64,000 bases of DNA from Argyresthia goedartella (Eukaryota > Arthropoda > Insecta > Lepidoptera > Argyresthiidae). Under the pieces are notes generated by a model. The model searched no databases, was not told the DNA's origin, and saw only the letters and a program-made list of their open reading frames with translations. Positions within the stretch are counted from its first letter, which is position 1. Every line of letters starts with the position of its first letter. A program made the position numbers and the translations under genes. The stretch spans positions 26,527,356-26,591,355 of the forward strand of contig OX463815.1 of assembly GCA_949825045.1 (NCBI GenBank). The letters are read 5' to 3'. Shown piece by piece: positions 10,634-21,830 of the stretch.

Positions 10634-13377
10634 ATACCAGTAGAAATATGATAGAGGAATATGTGAATAATTCATCAATACCTGTTGAACACAAAACAAG
10701 GTTATTGCCGGTGTTAAATAAACATGCAGAGTTGTTTAGCGATAGGGTAGGTCGGACAAATAAATATATACATGAGATAAAAATGAGAGATGAAACGCCT
10801 TTCGTAAAACGAAGCTATCCCATACCGTTCGCATATCGCGATAAAGTAACAAAACGTTTGGAAGAAATGGAATTGATAGGTATTATTAGCAGGCAATCTA
10901 CGGATTTCAGCAGTCCATTGACTTGTACATTAAAGAAATCAGGAGAGGTCCGTATTCTGCTAGATGCACGACAATTAAACACGGGAATGGTTGGGGAGGT
11001 TGAAACCACACCTTTAATGAGTGAGATATTGCAATCCGGGCGCCGAATAAACTACATAGGAGTTATTGATATCAAAGATGCGTATTTTTCTATACCATTA
11101 TCAGACGAATCTAAACGATACACGGGTTTTGTATATCAAGGCAGAAGTTATGTTTACAACGTTTTACCTCAGGGGTTGAAAACCAGTGTGGGTTCATTTT
11201 CGAGGGCGATTGACTTAATTCTAGGGCCAGAGGTAAGGTCATATTGTTTAAATTTTGTTGACGATTTGGCAATTTTAACTGAGGGTGACTTCGAACAGCA
11301 TTTGTCTCAAGTGGACACGGTTCTGAGTAAATTGAAAGACGCGGGCTTCACATGCAAACTAAAAAAATGCGAGTTCGCACAAAAAAAGGTCAAGTTATTG
11401 GGGCATATTTTGTCTACACAAGGTTTGCAGATGGACCCGGACAAAATTGAAACACTTAAATTATATCCGTCACCCAGAACTGTCAGGCAATTGAGGGCGT
11501 TTTTGGGGTTCATAAATTACTTTAGGAGGTTTATAAAAAATTTTGGAACGTTAACACAGCCCTTGTACAATTTATTACGGTCTGGAGTCAAGTTCGTTTG
11601 GAGTGCGCAGATGCAAAGTGCTTTTGACGAGATAAAAAAACAATTCTCAGAAAGTATAATTTTGAGTCAGCCATTGGCGGGAAAAACATATTATGTTCAA
11701 TGTGACGCCAGCGCTATAGGAATTGGGGGCTATGTTTATCAATTAGATGATTCGGGCCAGGAACGAATTATAGGGTTCTGTTCGCAGGCATTCAAGGGTG
11801 CTCAGACTAGGTGGGCTATCAGTGAACAGGAAATGTATGCAGTTATATACACTTTAAAGCGATTTGAGATATATTTGCGGGGAGAAAAGGTTATTATTAG
11901 AACTGATCGTAAAAGTTTGACGTTCATTAAGTCGTGGACTTTATTAGGTGCACGCGTAACGAGGTGGATTATGTTTTTAGAGCAATTCGATTACGACATA
12001 GAATTTGTGCGAGGGACTGATAATCAAATTGCCGACACGCTAAGCAGGCAAATAGCGGGACCTGGAGGTATGATTGACAGTACAAATGTTCAGCCGGGGA
12101 TATTCTGGTTTCAGGCATCGAATACCGCAAGTGTTATTTCGAGTTTACGGGACATTGCGAGATTACAAAGCGAAGATGAGCGGTTAAATCGAATTAGCGG
12201 TTGTATCAGACGTAAGGTGGTAGATACGGGAACGAGAGGTTTTGAAAATTACAAGCTAGTAGGTGATACGTTATATTTTCACGTGCCGAAGCGGAACGTA
12301 CAGTTGCTAGTAATTCCGAAATCACTACAGGAGGAACTAATTTTACACATACATGAAGAAATAGGTCACTACGGCAGATATAAAATATTAGCACTGATGA
12401 AGGACAGATATTATTTTCTTCATATGAGTAGGGTGATTAGCGCGGTGATAAGAAGTTGTGACATATGTCAAAAGGTCAAACCAGGTACTAACAATACCGT
12501 TGGTCCTTGTACACCGGTGTTGGCGGAAAGGTTGGGTGAGAAAGTTTTCTCGGACCTTAATGGGCCATTGCCCGTAGGTAAATTCGGATATCAATATATA
12601 TATGTGATTCAAGATGTTTACAGTAAGGTAATAAAATTGTATCCAATGCGAAAAGCGACAGGTAGGAGCGTGCTCGCTTGTACAAAGAGATTTCATAGGG
12701 AAATACCTATCGAAACTATAATTACGGACTCAGGACCACAGTTCATATCGAAAGTTTGGGAATTTGGACTCAAACAGCTAGGGATTCGAGTCACTCATAC
12801 GTCGGTGTATTGTCCAAATTCTAATAGCGTAGAAAGAGTGAATCGCTAGCTAGGTCGACTGATTAGAACTTATTGCGGCGGAAGTAATCGTAGTTGGGTC
12901 GACGTGTTACCGGACATTCAAAATTGCTATAATAATATCGAACACACAAGCACAGGCTTTGCGCCCAATGAGTTAGCGTTTGGTAAGCGGGAACCGTTAA
13001 CAATTGACAAGCAATTAGGCGATGAATGGTTATTAGGCCATAGTGTGCGGGATACGGAACAGGTGCGAAATGTAGCGATAGAAAACTCTAAAAGTTCTAG
13101 TGAACGACGTAAGCGACAGGCGGACAAACGGCGTAAATTAGAAGTCTATCGTATAGGTGATTATGTGAAACTTAAGACTTTTGTGCGTTCAAATAAAGAA
13201 CATAAAATCATGCGGAAATTTTCATTGTTGTATAAAGGACCTTATGTTATTTCGGCAGTGATATATCCGAACTGTTATACGTTAGTAGATCCGGGTTCAA
13301 ATGAGATATTGGGTAACTTCAATACTATAAATATAGCCAGGTATTATGTGAGGACGAATAAGGGCGCAGATAAATAA
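10630..13377 (+). pseudogene. pol: Gypsy B pol, RT-RNase H-integrase part
   Basis: This continues B's pol after the insertion of A. It has the reverse transcriptase fingers and palm with catalytic FVDD (about 11258-11270), RNase H (CDASAIGIGG at about 11700), an integrase zinc domain (about 12350-12475) and the DDE core (TDSGPQFIS at about 12725). A TAG at 12847-12849 replaces the GAG codon of copy A inside SVERVNR-ELG, removing the catalytic Glu region's downstream part. The frame then continues unshifted to the stop at 13375-13377. Other changes from A include RTDRKSL for RTDHKSL in RNase H. The apparent start at 10591 lies in the LTR of A and is not a real start. Confidence 0.9.
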
Positions 13378-13774
13378 GATAGTGTATAAAAGTTATATAA
13401 TTAAGCTGTAAGCTGTAAATTTGAGTAACTATTTTTTAGATTTAAGGATCTTGCATGGTTTGGAAACAAAAACAAAAAAAAAAAAACAAAAAAAAAAAAA
13501 ACAATTTGTATATATATAATAATACGAATTAGGATAAATTGCGGGTAAGCGAGGTTGTATAGTTAGATAGATAAATAAGATAAGACAGGAGAGAACTCAA
13601 TCGAGTTGTGTAAATATTATATACATAATTGACAGATTCATCGGTCGGTGTACATGATTTGAGATGTCCGTACATATAGAGTAGATATGGACAAAGCATG
13701 GGTAGCATAGTGGTAATGAGATCCTTGCGCCATGTTAACTGAGATAAACAGTGTCTCAAGGTCTGGGAGGGGGC
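13378..13774 (+). other. 3' UTR and polypurine tract of B
   Basis: This non-coding stretch follows pol. It includes interrupted A runs at 13468-13502 and ends in GGTCTGGGAGGGGGC (13760-13774), the same polypurine tract as element A, directly before the LTR. Confidence 0.72.
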
Positions 13775-15970
13775 TGTAATGGTACACGAGAGTCGGTACA
13801 TTTGATACTTCATTTGCGTGATAAAGGGCTAGCCCAACGCCGCGCTGTTTTGAATACGAGAATCGGTTCAGATAACGTTTGGGGGTTTTGCGTAGCTTAC
13901 TGGCAAAGTTAGGAAAAAAAAACAGAGCCGACGCGTGGGTTGGTTCGTGGAAGTTTCAGTTCAGGTTTTTTTGTCGCATTCCTGCGAGATGTGTAGAGAT
14001 CAGAGCCGATTTGGCTGCGCGTTGAATAAATTGTGAATAACTAAATAATGAAAGGTTATTATGGAACGATACGGAGAAAGCTATTATGTATATTGCAAAT
14101 ATACAATTGCGATTGAGGTATGATATGGAGGGTCTGACACCGCTAGTTTGGATAGCATTCTGGTGGTCGTAGCTACGCGCCCTAGCGGTCGGGTATGCTT
14201 AATTAATCGCAACAAGCTTTTATTGGTCAGCGATCAACAGGTTCTGTGTATCGGCAGTACCAAATGATTTGAGTGATCACCTACGGTTGATCATAGTGAA
14301 TATGCGTACACACAATTTGTAGAACGGCGGATCTGCATGGCATGGTTGAAAATAGACTCTGTGTAGTTAGTGATAAGAAGCTTCGCTTGGGCAGAGCGTG
14401 TTCGCAAAGGACGCATATAAATACCAGAGCATGTGAGGGGAGGGCATTCAGTCTCAGCGTCTAGCTACTGTGACAGTCGTCTTTCACGAGTTCTAAACAG
14501 TTTTTGTCTGCCGGCATAACTATACGAATTTGTGATTGCGAAGTTTCAGTGGGTTTTCGTGAGTGTCTGAAGCGCCGAGATATACCTCGGTTCCTAACCT
14601 TTATATCAACCTACCCCTAATTCCAAAACTATCCTTGGGTCGTTAGAAAAGAACTTGTAAGTCAATTAATCTGAGTCTGAGTCTGGGCTTGGAGCGACCC
14701 TAAATTCCTTTTTCCTTCACCATAGGGTTCCTGGATTGGCTCTTAGGATATTCGCGGGCTAATCCTCTCCTCATTCCTTTCGAGTAGCGAGTTTTGAAAT
14801 TCCCACACACACAGTCATTAAACATTCAAGCACATTCAAATCAAACTCAACCATTTTCGAGTGGTGTCGATAATGGACGTGGTATAACACTAGGTTTTTA
14901 GACTAGGCTAGACAGGAGTTTAGTTGCGGCTAAACCTAGGTTGGCAGGGCATAGGGAGACTGTTTGATCGATGAGGTTCCGCGGATGGAAATAACAAATT
15001 CAGAACAAAGTTAAACCGGTGTCAACACAGATAACATATCCTGTTGATATTTTGACATTTGAGTGTTGTCGGGGACGCGCGAAGAGATCAATTTACAGTC
15101 TAAAGTTCATTGTTTAGGACCGGGTAGGTGTTTTGCATTGCCTTGGGTCAAGTTGGATTCAAGTTGCATTTTTAAATTAAATGTAAATTTCGCTGGAGGT
15201 CTAATGTGTAAGCTGAGTCGGTATATATGATTTGGCTCAGCCCAGGACGTGCTGCGGCTAGTGGAATTCATAGTTCGGTATTTATCGCACTATGCACTTC
15301 GCTATGGTGTGGGTTAGATCTCCTAAAACAATAATGCTTGCGTTTCGATAACATCCAGCTCAAATTGCGCAGAGTTGAAGGTTTCAAAACGTTACGGACC
15401 TTTTGAGGTAACCGCTAGTTCAGAACCCATTTCGGAACTCAAATCGCAATTGTGTAAACCGGTCTTTTCGGATCGTTATTGCCGTGAACCAAATATATAA
15501 TTGGAACCACCACAAGCCGCTACTAGCGAGCACATGAAATATCATTGAGTACTCACGTCGTAAAACTACGACGGATATCTATACGATATCACAAACAAAT
15601 ATTATAAACTGTGGTCGACCACTGAACAAAAAGAAGTTCCAATGCGCTCATATGTACAAAAACCAGATGGTGCCATCACATAAAATATAACAACGATCGT
15701 TTTGGCGCAATACACCGCTGACTGATGCGAATTACCGGCTCGCGGACATATATGCTTTCTCTGTCTAACTTGAAACTGTAACTTCCTGAACCAAACTTCG
15801 TTCGACTATTGTACGCCTAACGGACTTCTCAACAAACGAGGAATTCAGGCTTATCATTCTTAACTTACAAATCTTACAGCTGAATCGGGTCCTCTCATTT
15901 TGGGATAGATAGAATAGACGATCATAGCTACTGATAGCGGCGGCTCGACCTTAGCCCTGGGGCCGGTACA
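13775..15970 (+). repeat. 3' LTR of Gypsy B (2196 bp)
   Basis: Starts TGTAATGGTACACG and ends GGGGCCGGTACA. It is the same LTR family as A but clearly diverged, with many substitutions and a different sequence near 15585-15625 where A has a (TTTTAG)n run. Its right end touches CR1-like ORF2 sequence (H1). Confidence 0.9.
14416..14452 (+). promoter_or_regulatory. TATA box and initiator in LTR of B
   Basis: TATAAATA at 14416-14423 is followed by TTCAGTC at about 14447-14453, matching the arrangement in both LTRs of A. Its retention in a diverged LTR supports a real promoter. Confidence 0.6.
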
Positions 15971-18060
15971 ATACCATACAGTGACGATCCAAATTTGTTG
16001 TACAACTCAGTATGTAACCTTGTCAAAAATGAATATGATACGGTATTTAAATCAAAAACTATAAAAGTTAATAACAAAGCTTTGTTTAGTGATTGGGCGA
16101 CAGTTGGAATTCATAGGAGCAGACGAAGATTATATGAACTCTATGAAGAGAAATCATATAACAAAAATACGGCCTTTCTAGATTATGTTCGTAGTTATTC
16201 AAAAATGTTTAAACGCGTTTGCGCCGTAGCTAAATCTAATTTCATTAAAAACAAAATTGAATCTAGTAGCAATGTAATGAAAACGACTTGGCAAATTATA
16301 AACAGAGAGACTGGAAAGGCCAAAGCTACACATAATAACTTCAAGTTTAAGATAGATAATCAATTGCTAAGTACAGACCTAGAAGTAGCAAAAGCTTTCG
16401 AAAATTTCTTTACGGACATTCCAGTTTCAACAACCAAGTCTTTAAATTCATCTCCCGCTGTTGCTGAATCTATACTTAAACAAAACTTTGAGGAATGTAA
16501 AACAGTTTTTAAATTTAGGCACGTAAATAATGAAGTCATTGTAAAAGCGTTTAAATCCCTGGAAATGAAAAAGACAGCTGACGCCCATGGTCTATCAGTA
16601 AAAATTATTAGTTCCATTGTAGATTGTATTGCACCTCACCTTTGTTGTATATTTAATCCATGTATAGATAATGGTGTGTTTCCTGACTTGATGAAACTAA
16701 GTAAAGTTATACCTTTATTCAAAGCTGGTAGTACACCAGACCCCACCAATTTTAGACCCATATCGATACTACCAACGCTTAGCAAAATATTTGAAAACTC
16801 ATACTTAATCAATTGCAAAGTCATTTTTATCTCAATAATTTAATTCATATTGCTTAGTTTGGTTTCACAAAGGGTCGTTCAACAGCCGATGCTGGTGTTG
16901 AACTAATCGACACTATTTTTGATACCTGGGAAGACGCAATGGATGCAATAGGTGTCTTCTGCGATCTATCCAAGGCTTTTGATTGCGTCCATCATGACAC
17001 TCTTGTCAGGAAGTTACGCCATTATGGTGTAAAAGATCAGGCACTTGGCCTTCTGGAGTCATATCTAACAGATAGGGTTCAGATGGTCGATGTTAATGGG
17101 AAAATATCACCTGGGTCTTCAATAAGTATGGGCGTACCGCAAGGTTCAATTCTTGGTCCTTTCTTGTTTTTAGTATATATTAATGATTTACCTTACCTTG
17201 TTAAAGCAAAACATGGGTTAGTATTGTTTGCCGATGATACTTCTTTGATATTTAAAGTTAAAAGACAGCAATCAAATTATGACGAGGTAAACAATGCTAT
17301 CTCTAGTATAGTGAACTGGTTTACTGTTAACAATTTATTACTTAATGAAAAGAAAACTAAATGTATTAAATTCGTTTTACCCAATGTGAACCCGGTAACT
17401 ACAGACATATTTATAAAAGGACAGAGATTGGACCTTGTGCAGTCGACTGTCTTTTTGGGCATTACTTTAGACGCCAAACTACAATGGGATCCTCATATAA
17501 ATAAATTGTCGAACAGACTGAGTTCGGCAGCGTTCGCAGTTAAAAAAATTAGAGCTCTTACCGACGTAGACACCGCTAGACTAGTCTACTTTAGTTACTT
17601 TCATAGTCTAATGACCTATGGTATTTTATTGTGGGGTCACGCTGCGAATGCTAATAGTATATTTATTCTGCAGAAACGGGCTGTTCGTGCAATTTATAGA
17701 TTAGGGCCTAGAGTGTCACTGAGGGAAAAGTTTAAAGAAATCAATATTCTGACATTTGTGTCTCAATATATCTATGACAATCTTGTGTATGTAAAAAGAA
17801 ATATAACTAATTTTCAGAAGTACAGTGATATACACAATTTTAATACTAGAAATAAAGACAAGTTGGTTGCGTATGTAAGCCGACTACATAAAATTAGTAA
17901 TTCTTTTAAAGGCAATTGTATACGCTATTACAATAAGGTCCCTACTGATATTAAAAACTTACCTTTAGACAAGTTTAAAATAATAATTAAACAGAAATTG
18001 TACAAAAAAGGTTACTATAGGATATCTGATTACTTAGAGGACAGATGTCCATGGGAATAG
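15971..18060 (+). pseudogene. H1 ORF2 reverse transcriptase, C-terminal two-thirds
   Basis: This encodes the linker, reverse transcriptase and C-terminal domain of a non-LTR ORF2 protein. RT motifs are DLSKAFDCVHHDTL (about 16965), VPQGSILGPFLF (about 17130) and the catalytic FADD (about 17230). The C-terminal region has SYFHSLMTYGILLWG and ends at TAG 18058-18060. Two breaks are seen by comparison with H2: one A is missing in the run at about 16795 (frameshift), and TAG at 16855-16857 stands where H2 has CAG. Otherwise H1 and H2 look nearly identical. The clade is not settled; CR1, Daphne and Jockey groups share these motifs. Confidence 0.88.
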
Positions 18061-18294
18061 ATTGTTTGAGTAACAGGCTGTTTCGATATATAATTAGCAT
18101 TCATTTTGTAATTTGACAATATTTTATTTAAAAAAGGAAACGCAAAAGATGCGACGACTGTGGAGTTTCTTCGGTGAGCTCTTCTCCACAGATTCCGCCA
18201 TTGTGTTAGTGAACTCACCCAAAAAAATGTAATGACGGATCTAAGTGATGTAACAACATCCTATGGAAATAAATGATTTTTGATTTGATTTGAT
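15971..18294 (+). mobile_element. CR1/Jockey-like non-LTR element H1, 5' part absent
   Basis: This is a non-LTR retrotransposon fragment starting within ORF2, directly at the end of B's LTR. It ends with a polyadenylation signal AATAAA (18268-18273) and a short (TTTGA)n tail. The first bases correspond to an internal position of copy H2 (about 24138). Either B inserted into H1, with the 5' part left of the window, or H1 is simply 5' truncated. I favour the first, because the break falls exactly at an LTR terminus. Confidence 0.8.
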
Positions 18295-19281
18295 ATTAAA
18301 AGGGTGGCTAGCCAACTATTATACCATACCGAAAAATTAAACATATTATCAAAAATACTTGTTTTAATTAATTTTACCGTAGCTCAAAGTGTATAGCCAC
18401 TTAACTGCGTCGTGCTGAAATCGTGACATAGGCCCAACTGCGTCAGCGAGTTAGCGGCGCGCAACTTTCGTCGCGCGGCGCGACCTTTCTGACAAAATCA
18501 GTCATTGCTGAACAACTAGCAGTGCTAGATGAAAATAAAAAAATACTTCCAGAAAGCCATGAAATGCTGTTTAAGTCTCTGTAAATACCTTACCGTTTGA
18601 CAAACAAAATCTCCAGCACGATTAAAAGTTGGAATTTTCCCTAAAATTTCAGTATTTTCTTCCTATTTTGAGTGAAATCACTAAGTTTCGGCAGTAGCCA
18701 TAATGTTATTATTTTTATTTAGAAAGTAGACAATCTAAACTTTCAATTGGTACCAAGATTCTGTGATTCATCTAATTTATATCAAAATTTAATTATCTAA
18801 TCTGTATCCTCATCACAAGGTAATTATCATCTATGGGGCTCTCAAGTGCCATCAAATTCTTACAAGATGGCCGCCCGGCGTAAGATGCGTTTACACGAGT
18901 ATCGGTTTGGAAATCGGGAAACTAATCGTTATTTTTTGGTATGAAGTATGAAATGCGTCAAAATAATTTTGTAATAATTGTACCTACTATGGATGTACCA
19001 CAGTGGCGTGCGCACAACATTTTATGGAAATGCAATTAGAAGTCTTCTGAAGGTCAAGATTGCAAAAAAAGTGTTTAATTTACTTCAATAAAAAATTCTA
19101 AGGCAGGCAGATCATAAAAAAATATATTGTTTAGTATTTTTTGCTTGATTTTTGTTACCTTTTGATTGCTTTTATGCCAAAATGTCAAATGCACGCGACT
19201 GTTGAACTCTAAAATTAATTTTAAATAAAATAAGCATGTAAATGAGTGAAGACTTTTATTTAAACATTTCACAATAATGGG
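18295..19281. other. Unassigned intergenic DNA
   Basis: This is AT-rich sequence with one GC-rich patch near 18415-18490. I see no open frame of substance, no RNA gene and no recognisable repeat. Confidence 0.5.
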
Positions 19282-19424
19282 CAGGGTTGATAATTAATTT
19301 TTTTTTTAATAAAAAAATCTGATTTTTGACTTAAACAAAAAAAAAACCGAGTTTTTTGTTAAAAAAAATTGGAATGAAATCACTTTATTCTTTTTTTAAA
19401 TACTCAGATATTCCCATAGCCTTT

Positions 19425-19890
19425 GTTTTATAAAGCAGTTTCAGGCCATTTATTACAGCACATTAACAATTTCTTTATTGTAAAACACATTACAAAACAT
19501 AGCAAAACACATTGTAAAATAAAAAAAAAACAAAATTTCACACCTAAATTAGGTTGTCAAACGATGCATACAGCCTTGGTTTTATAAAGCAGTTTCAGGG
19601 CATTTATTACAGCACATTTACAATTTCTTTATTGTAAAACACATTACAAACATAGCAAAAACATTGTAAAATAAAAAAAACATAATTTCATTCCTAAATT
19701 AGGTTGTCGAACGATGCATACAGCCTTGGTTTTATAAAGCAGTTTCAGGCCATTTATTACAGCACATTGGTAGCCATAGCTGGTAGGCAGTGGATGCGGA
19801 AGGCACAGGACCGAAGTGGATGGCATAGCAGAGAGGAGACCTATACCCAGCAGTGGGTAGATGTGGGCTGATTGGCGATGATGATGAAAA
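19425..19890. repeat. Tandem repeat, about 3 units of 150-154 bp
   Basis: Units begin GTTTTATAAAGCAGTTTCAG at 19425, 19579 and 19729. Each continues through CATTTATTACAGCACATT and an A-rich part. The third is interrupted after AGCACATT by foreign sequence at about 19769. Confidence 0.8.
19769..19889 (+). mobile_element. RTE-type 3' tail fragment
   Basis: This is a non-coding fragment containing GAGACCTATACCCAGCAGTG followed by TGGGCTGATTGGCGATGATG and a short GAT repeat. From memory such tails end RTE-clade elements and related SINEs in Lepidoptera. It lies inside the third tandem unit of the surrounding repeat. Confidence 0.55.
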
Positions 19891-20100
19891 CACATTACAA
19901 AAAAAAGCAAAACACATTGAAAAATAAAAAAAAACTAATGTCGAGAGTTTTCTATATGTAAATAAATGAATTATCTTATTCAATCTCAAAATTAAGATAA
20001 AAAAACAACATTTTATTTAAATCACGATTTAAATGAAGTGATTTAAATCATCTCAACCCTGCTTTGGTGGATGTTTGACGGACTTTATCCTTAAACTAAA

Positions 20101-20170
20101 TACAGTGTGATTCTTGATAAACTGGACAAACAAATATTGATATGTCCAGTTTATGAATAATCACACTGTA
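20101..20170. repeat. Foldback repeat, 28-bp arms
   Basis: TACAGTGTGATTCTTGATAA at 20101 is mirrored by the complement ending CACACTGTA at 20170, with about two mismatches and a 14-base AT-rich loop. It may be a minimal MITE or a terminal remnant of a Tc1/mariner-like element. Confidence 0.6.
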
Positions 20171-20280
20171 CAACATTATTAATTATTAATAGTATCAGCA
20201 GCAGGTTTGACTTTATGAAATGCCCTAAAACAAAATTCAGGGCATAGAGCTATTTTGCACTCCATACATTGCCAGATAGT

Positions 20281-21730
20281 TCAGACATCTTTTTTAAATT
20301 TTTTGCACCACATGCACCGGGCCCTCGGGTTTGTACCCCTTTCTGGGAAGTGATCGTGCTCCTGGTACACCTGGCTGGCACCTGGCTCATGTACTGTGAC
20401 GACCGTTTTTGATGAAGTTACAGCAAGTCTTGGCAACGTTTTGATGTCTAACTTACGGTGTCGCAGTATCAGGCTTTCAGCCAGGTTGATCCGGAAGTCC
20501 CTGTGCTTCATCTTCGGCTCTTTGGTTTTGTATATAACATAAGAACATATATGTATATAATATAATAAAAGATGGCAGTATTTAGGAGCCTGACGAACAG
20601 TTTCTTGTACCAGACCCTATTCCTGATCCTCTCCATGGGCTGACCGGCCAGGATCTGATCTTTGCGATCCACTCCACCCATCGATTTGTTGTAGTCAAGG
20701 ATTACAATCGGTTTGTACCTTATCCGGTTGTGTTTGTCTTGTATCCCGACTGCTGGGCGATGGTATGTCGAGATCAAATTCACCAAATTTGCATCTCGCC
20801 ATACCATCACCGACAAATCATGGGTGAAGGAGTTCGTGACCTCACCTTGTCGCATATCGGAATGTTTGATATTTTTGATGGTCTCTGGTACAAACTCCCT
20901 GTACAACCTCAGTATCCCAAAGCAATCGGTTTTCCTCTTCTTAAGACACCTCAGTAATAATGGACAGTTATAAAAATTGTCCATTATTACCGTGTGTCCA
21001 CGGTCAAGGAGAGGCTCCAGCAATTTGTAGACGATTTTGGCCGTGGCGTTAGTCGGCCGGATGTCGTCGTCAGGTCGAGGTCGGGTGTCATCGTCGTCGT
21101 CAGGTCGAGGTCGTGTGTCATCGTCGTCGTCGTCAGGTCGAGGTCGGGTGTCATCGTCAGGTCGGGGTCGGGTGTCATCGTCGTCGTCAGGTCGAGGTCG
21201 GGTGTCATCGTTAGGTCCGGGTTGGGCGTCTCCGACCGGCTTCTTCTTTCCTGCGTAAACAAAAAATTTCCACAAATATCCCGTCCTCGACTCGCAGAGC
21301 TCATACGTCTTTATGCCTACTTGAGCAGCTTTCGTGGCGATTTTTTGAGCAAAGCTCAACCTGCCATGCCACTTCAGCAAAGACTCATCTACTGCGATTT
21401 CCTGCTCCGGCACGTATAATTGTGAAAATTTTTCGTTCAGGTAGTCGACAACCGGTTGGATTTTTGTAAGTCGCGTCACGTTGGTCACGGCGTCATTGTC
21501 CACGAAATGTACCATCATTTTTAACAATACAAACCTGTCATAGGTCATAATGACAGAGAAATATGGCATTGTGCCAAACCCGTCAAAGAAGAAATATTTA
21601 TCCTCTTCGGGGCGGGGATAGAGGCCTTGCAGGATTTGTATTGACAGAAATGACATCATTTCGTCAAAGTTCAGGGAGTTGGCCAATGCCTCGGCCACCT
21701 CCCCTTGCCGCGCCCTCTTCCTTGGCCTTC
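20281..21730 (-). pseudogene. piggyBac-type transposase, N-terminally truncated and frameshifted
   Basis: A DDE_Tnp_1_7 (piggyBac) transposase. The catalytic aspartates are recognisable in AVDESLLKWHGRL, TVIMDNFYNCPLL and NKSMGGVDRKDQ. The frame runs from about 21698 to 20508 and then moves to another frame at an AT-repeat near 20560, giving the C-terminal piece to 20281 with a partial cysteine motif RARCMWCKKF. The first 150-200 residues of a normal piggyBac transposase are missing. Between the first and second catalytic blocks there is an acidic TRPRPDDDD repeat absent from the family norm. A possible intron (GTAAGT at 21829 to TTTCAG at 21734 on the - strand) would join upstream codons, but the frames do not clearly fit. 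Its TTAA-flanked ends were not found. Confidence 0.85.
21064..21215. repeat. In-frame minisatellite inside the piggyBac transposase
   Basis: This is a repeated TCGTCAGGTCGAGGTCGGGT motif with variable numbers of TCG triplets, about five units. On the coding (-) strand it encodes runs of Asp and TRPRP. Unit length changes by multiples of 3, so the frame is kept. Confidence 0.85.
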
Positions 21731-21830
21731 ACTGAAATTAAAATAAAATATGATAATCGAGTATTCAATGGCTCCACCACTCCGTCTCAGTCAAACTAAG
21801 AATGTGTACTACTTACGGCTGCCACTCATT

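Larger units (their letters stand above)
1..15970 (+). mobile_element. Ty3/Gypsy LTR retrotransposon B, interrupted by element A
   Basis: This is a + strand Gypsy-type element whose 5' LTR and gag start lie left of the window. What is seen is the end of gag, the start of pol, a 9.6 kb interruption (element A), the rest of pol and a 3' LTR at 13775-15970. Reading pol across the interruption is continuous: the residues just before 1043 and just after 10630 are adjacent in element A's own pol. The 4 bases CAAG occur on both sides (1040-1043 and 10630-10633), as expected of a target-site duplication. B carries nonsense codons at 788-790 and 12847-12849, so it is a dead copy. Confidence 0.93.
19282..20061. 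mobile_element. hAT-like MITE candidate
   Basis: Short inverted ends CAGGGTTGA (from 19282) and the complement TCAACCCTG (to 20061) are followed inside by AT-rich sequence with repeated ATTTAAATC-like words. This is the usual style of hAT-derived MITEs in insects. No 8-bp target duplication is clear. The interior holds about three tandem units of 150 bp and an inserted RTE-type tail. Confidence 0.5.

Noticed and set aside
19400..19990. CRISPR array in the 150-bp repeat region
   Set aside because: The units are long, contiguous tandem copies without unique spacers, in a eukaryotic context.
21734..21829. Intron in the piggyBac transposase
   Set aside because: Donor GTAAGT and acceptor TTTCAG look good, but the joined frame does not lead into the transposase frame, so I mention it only as a possibility.
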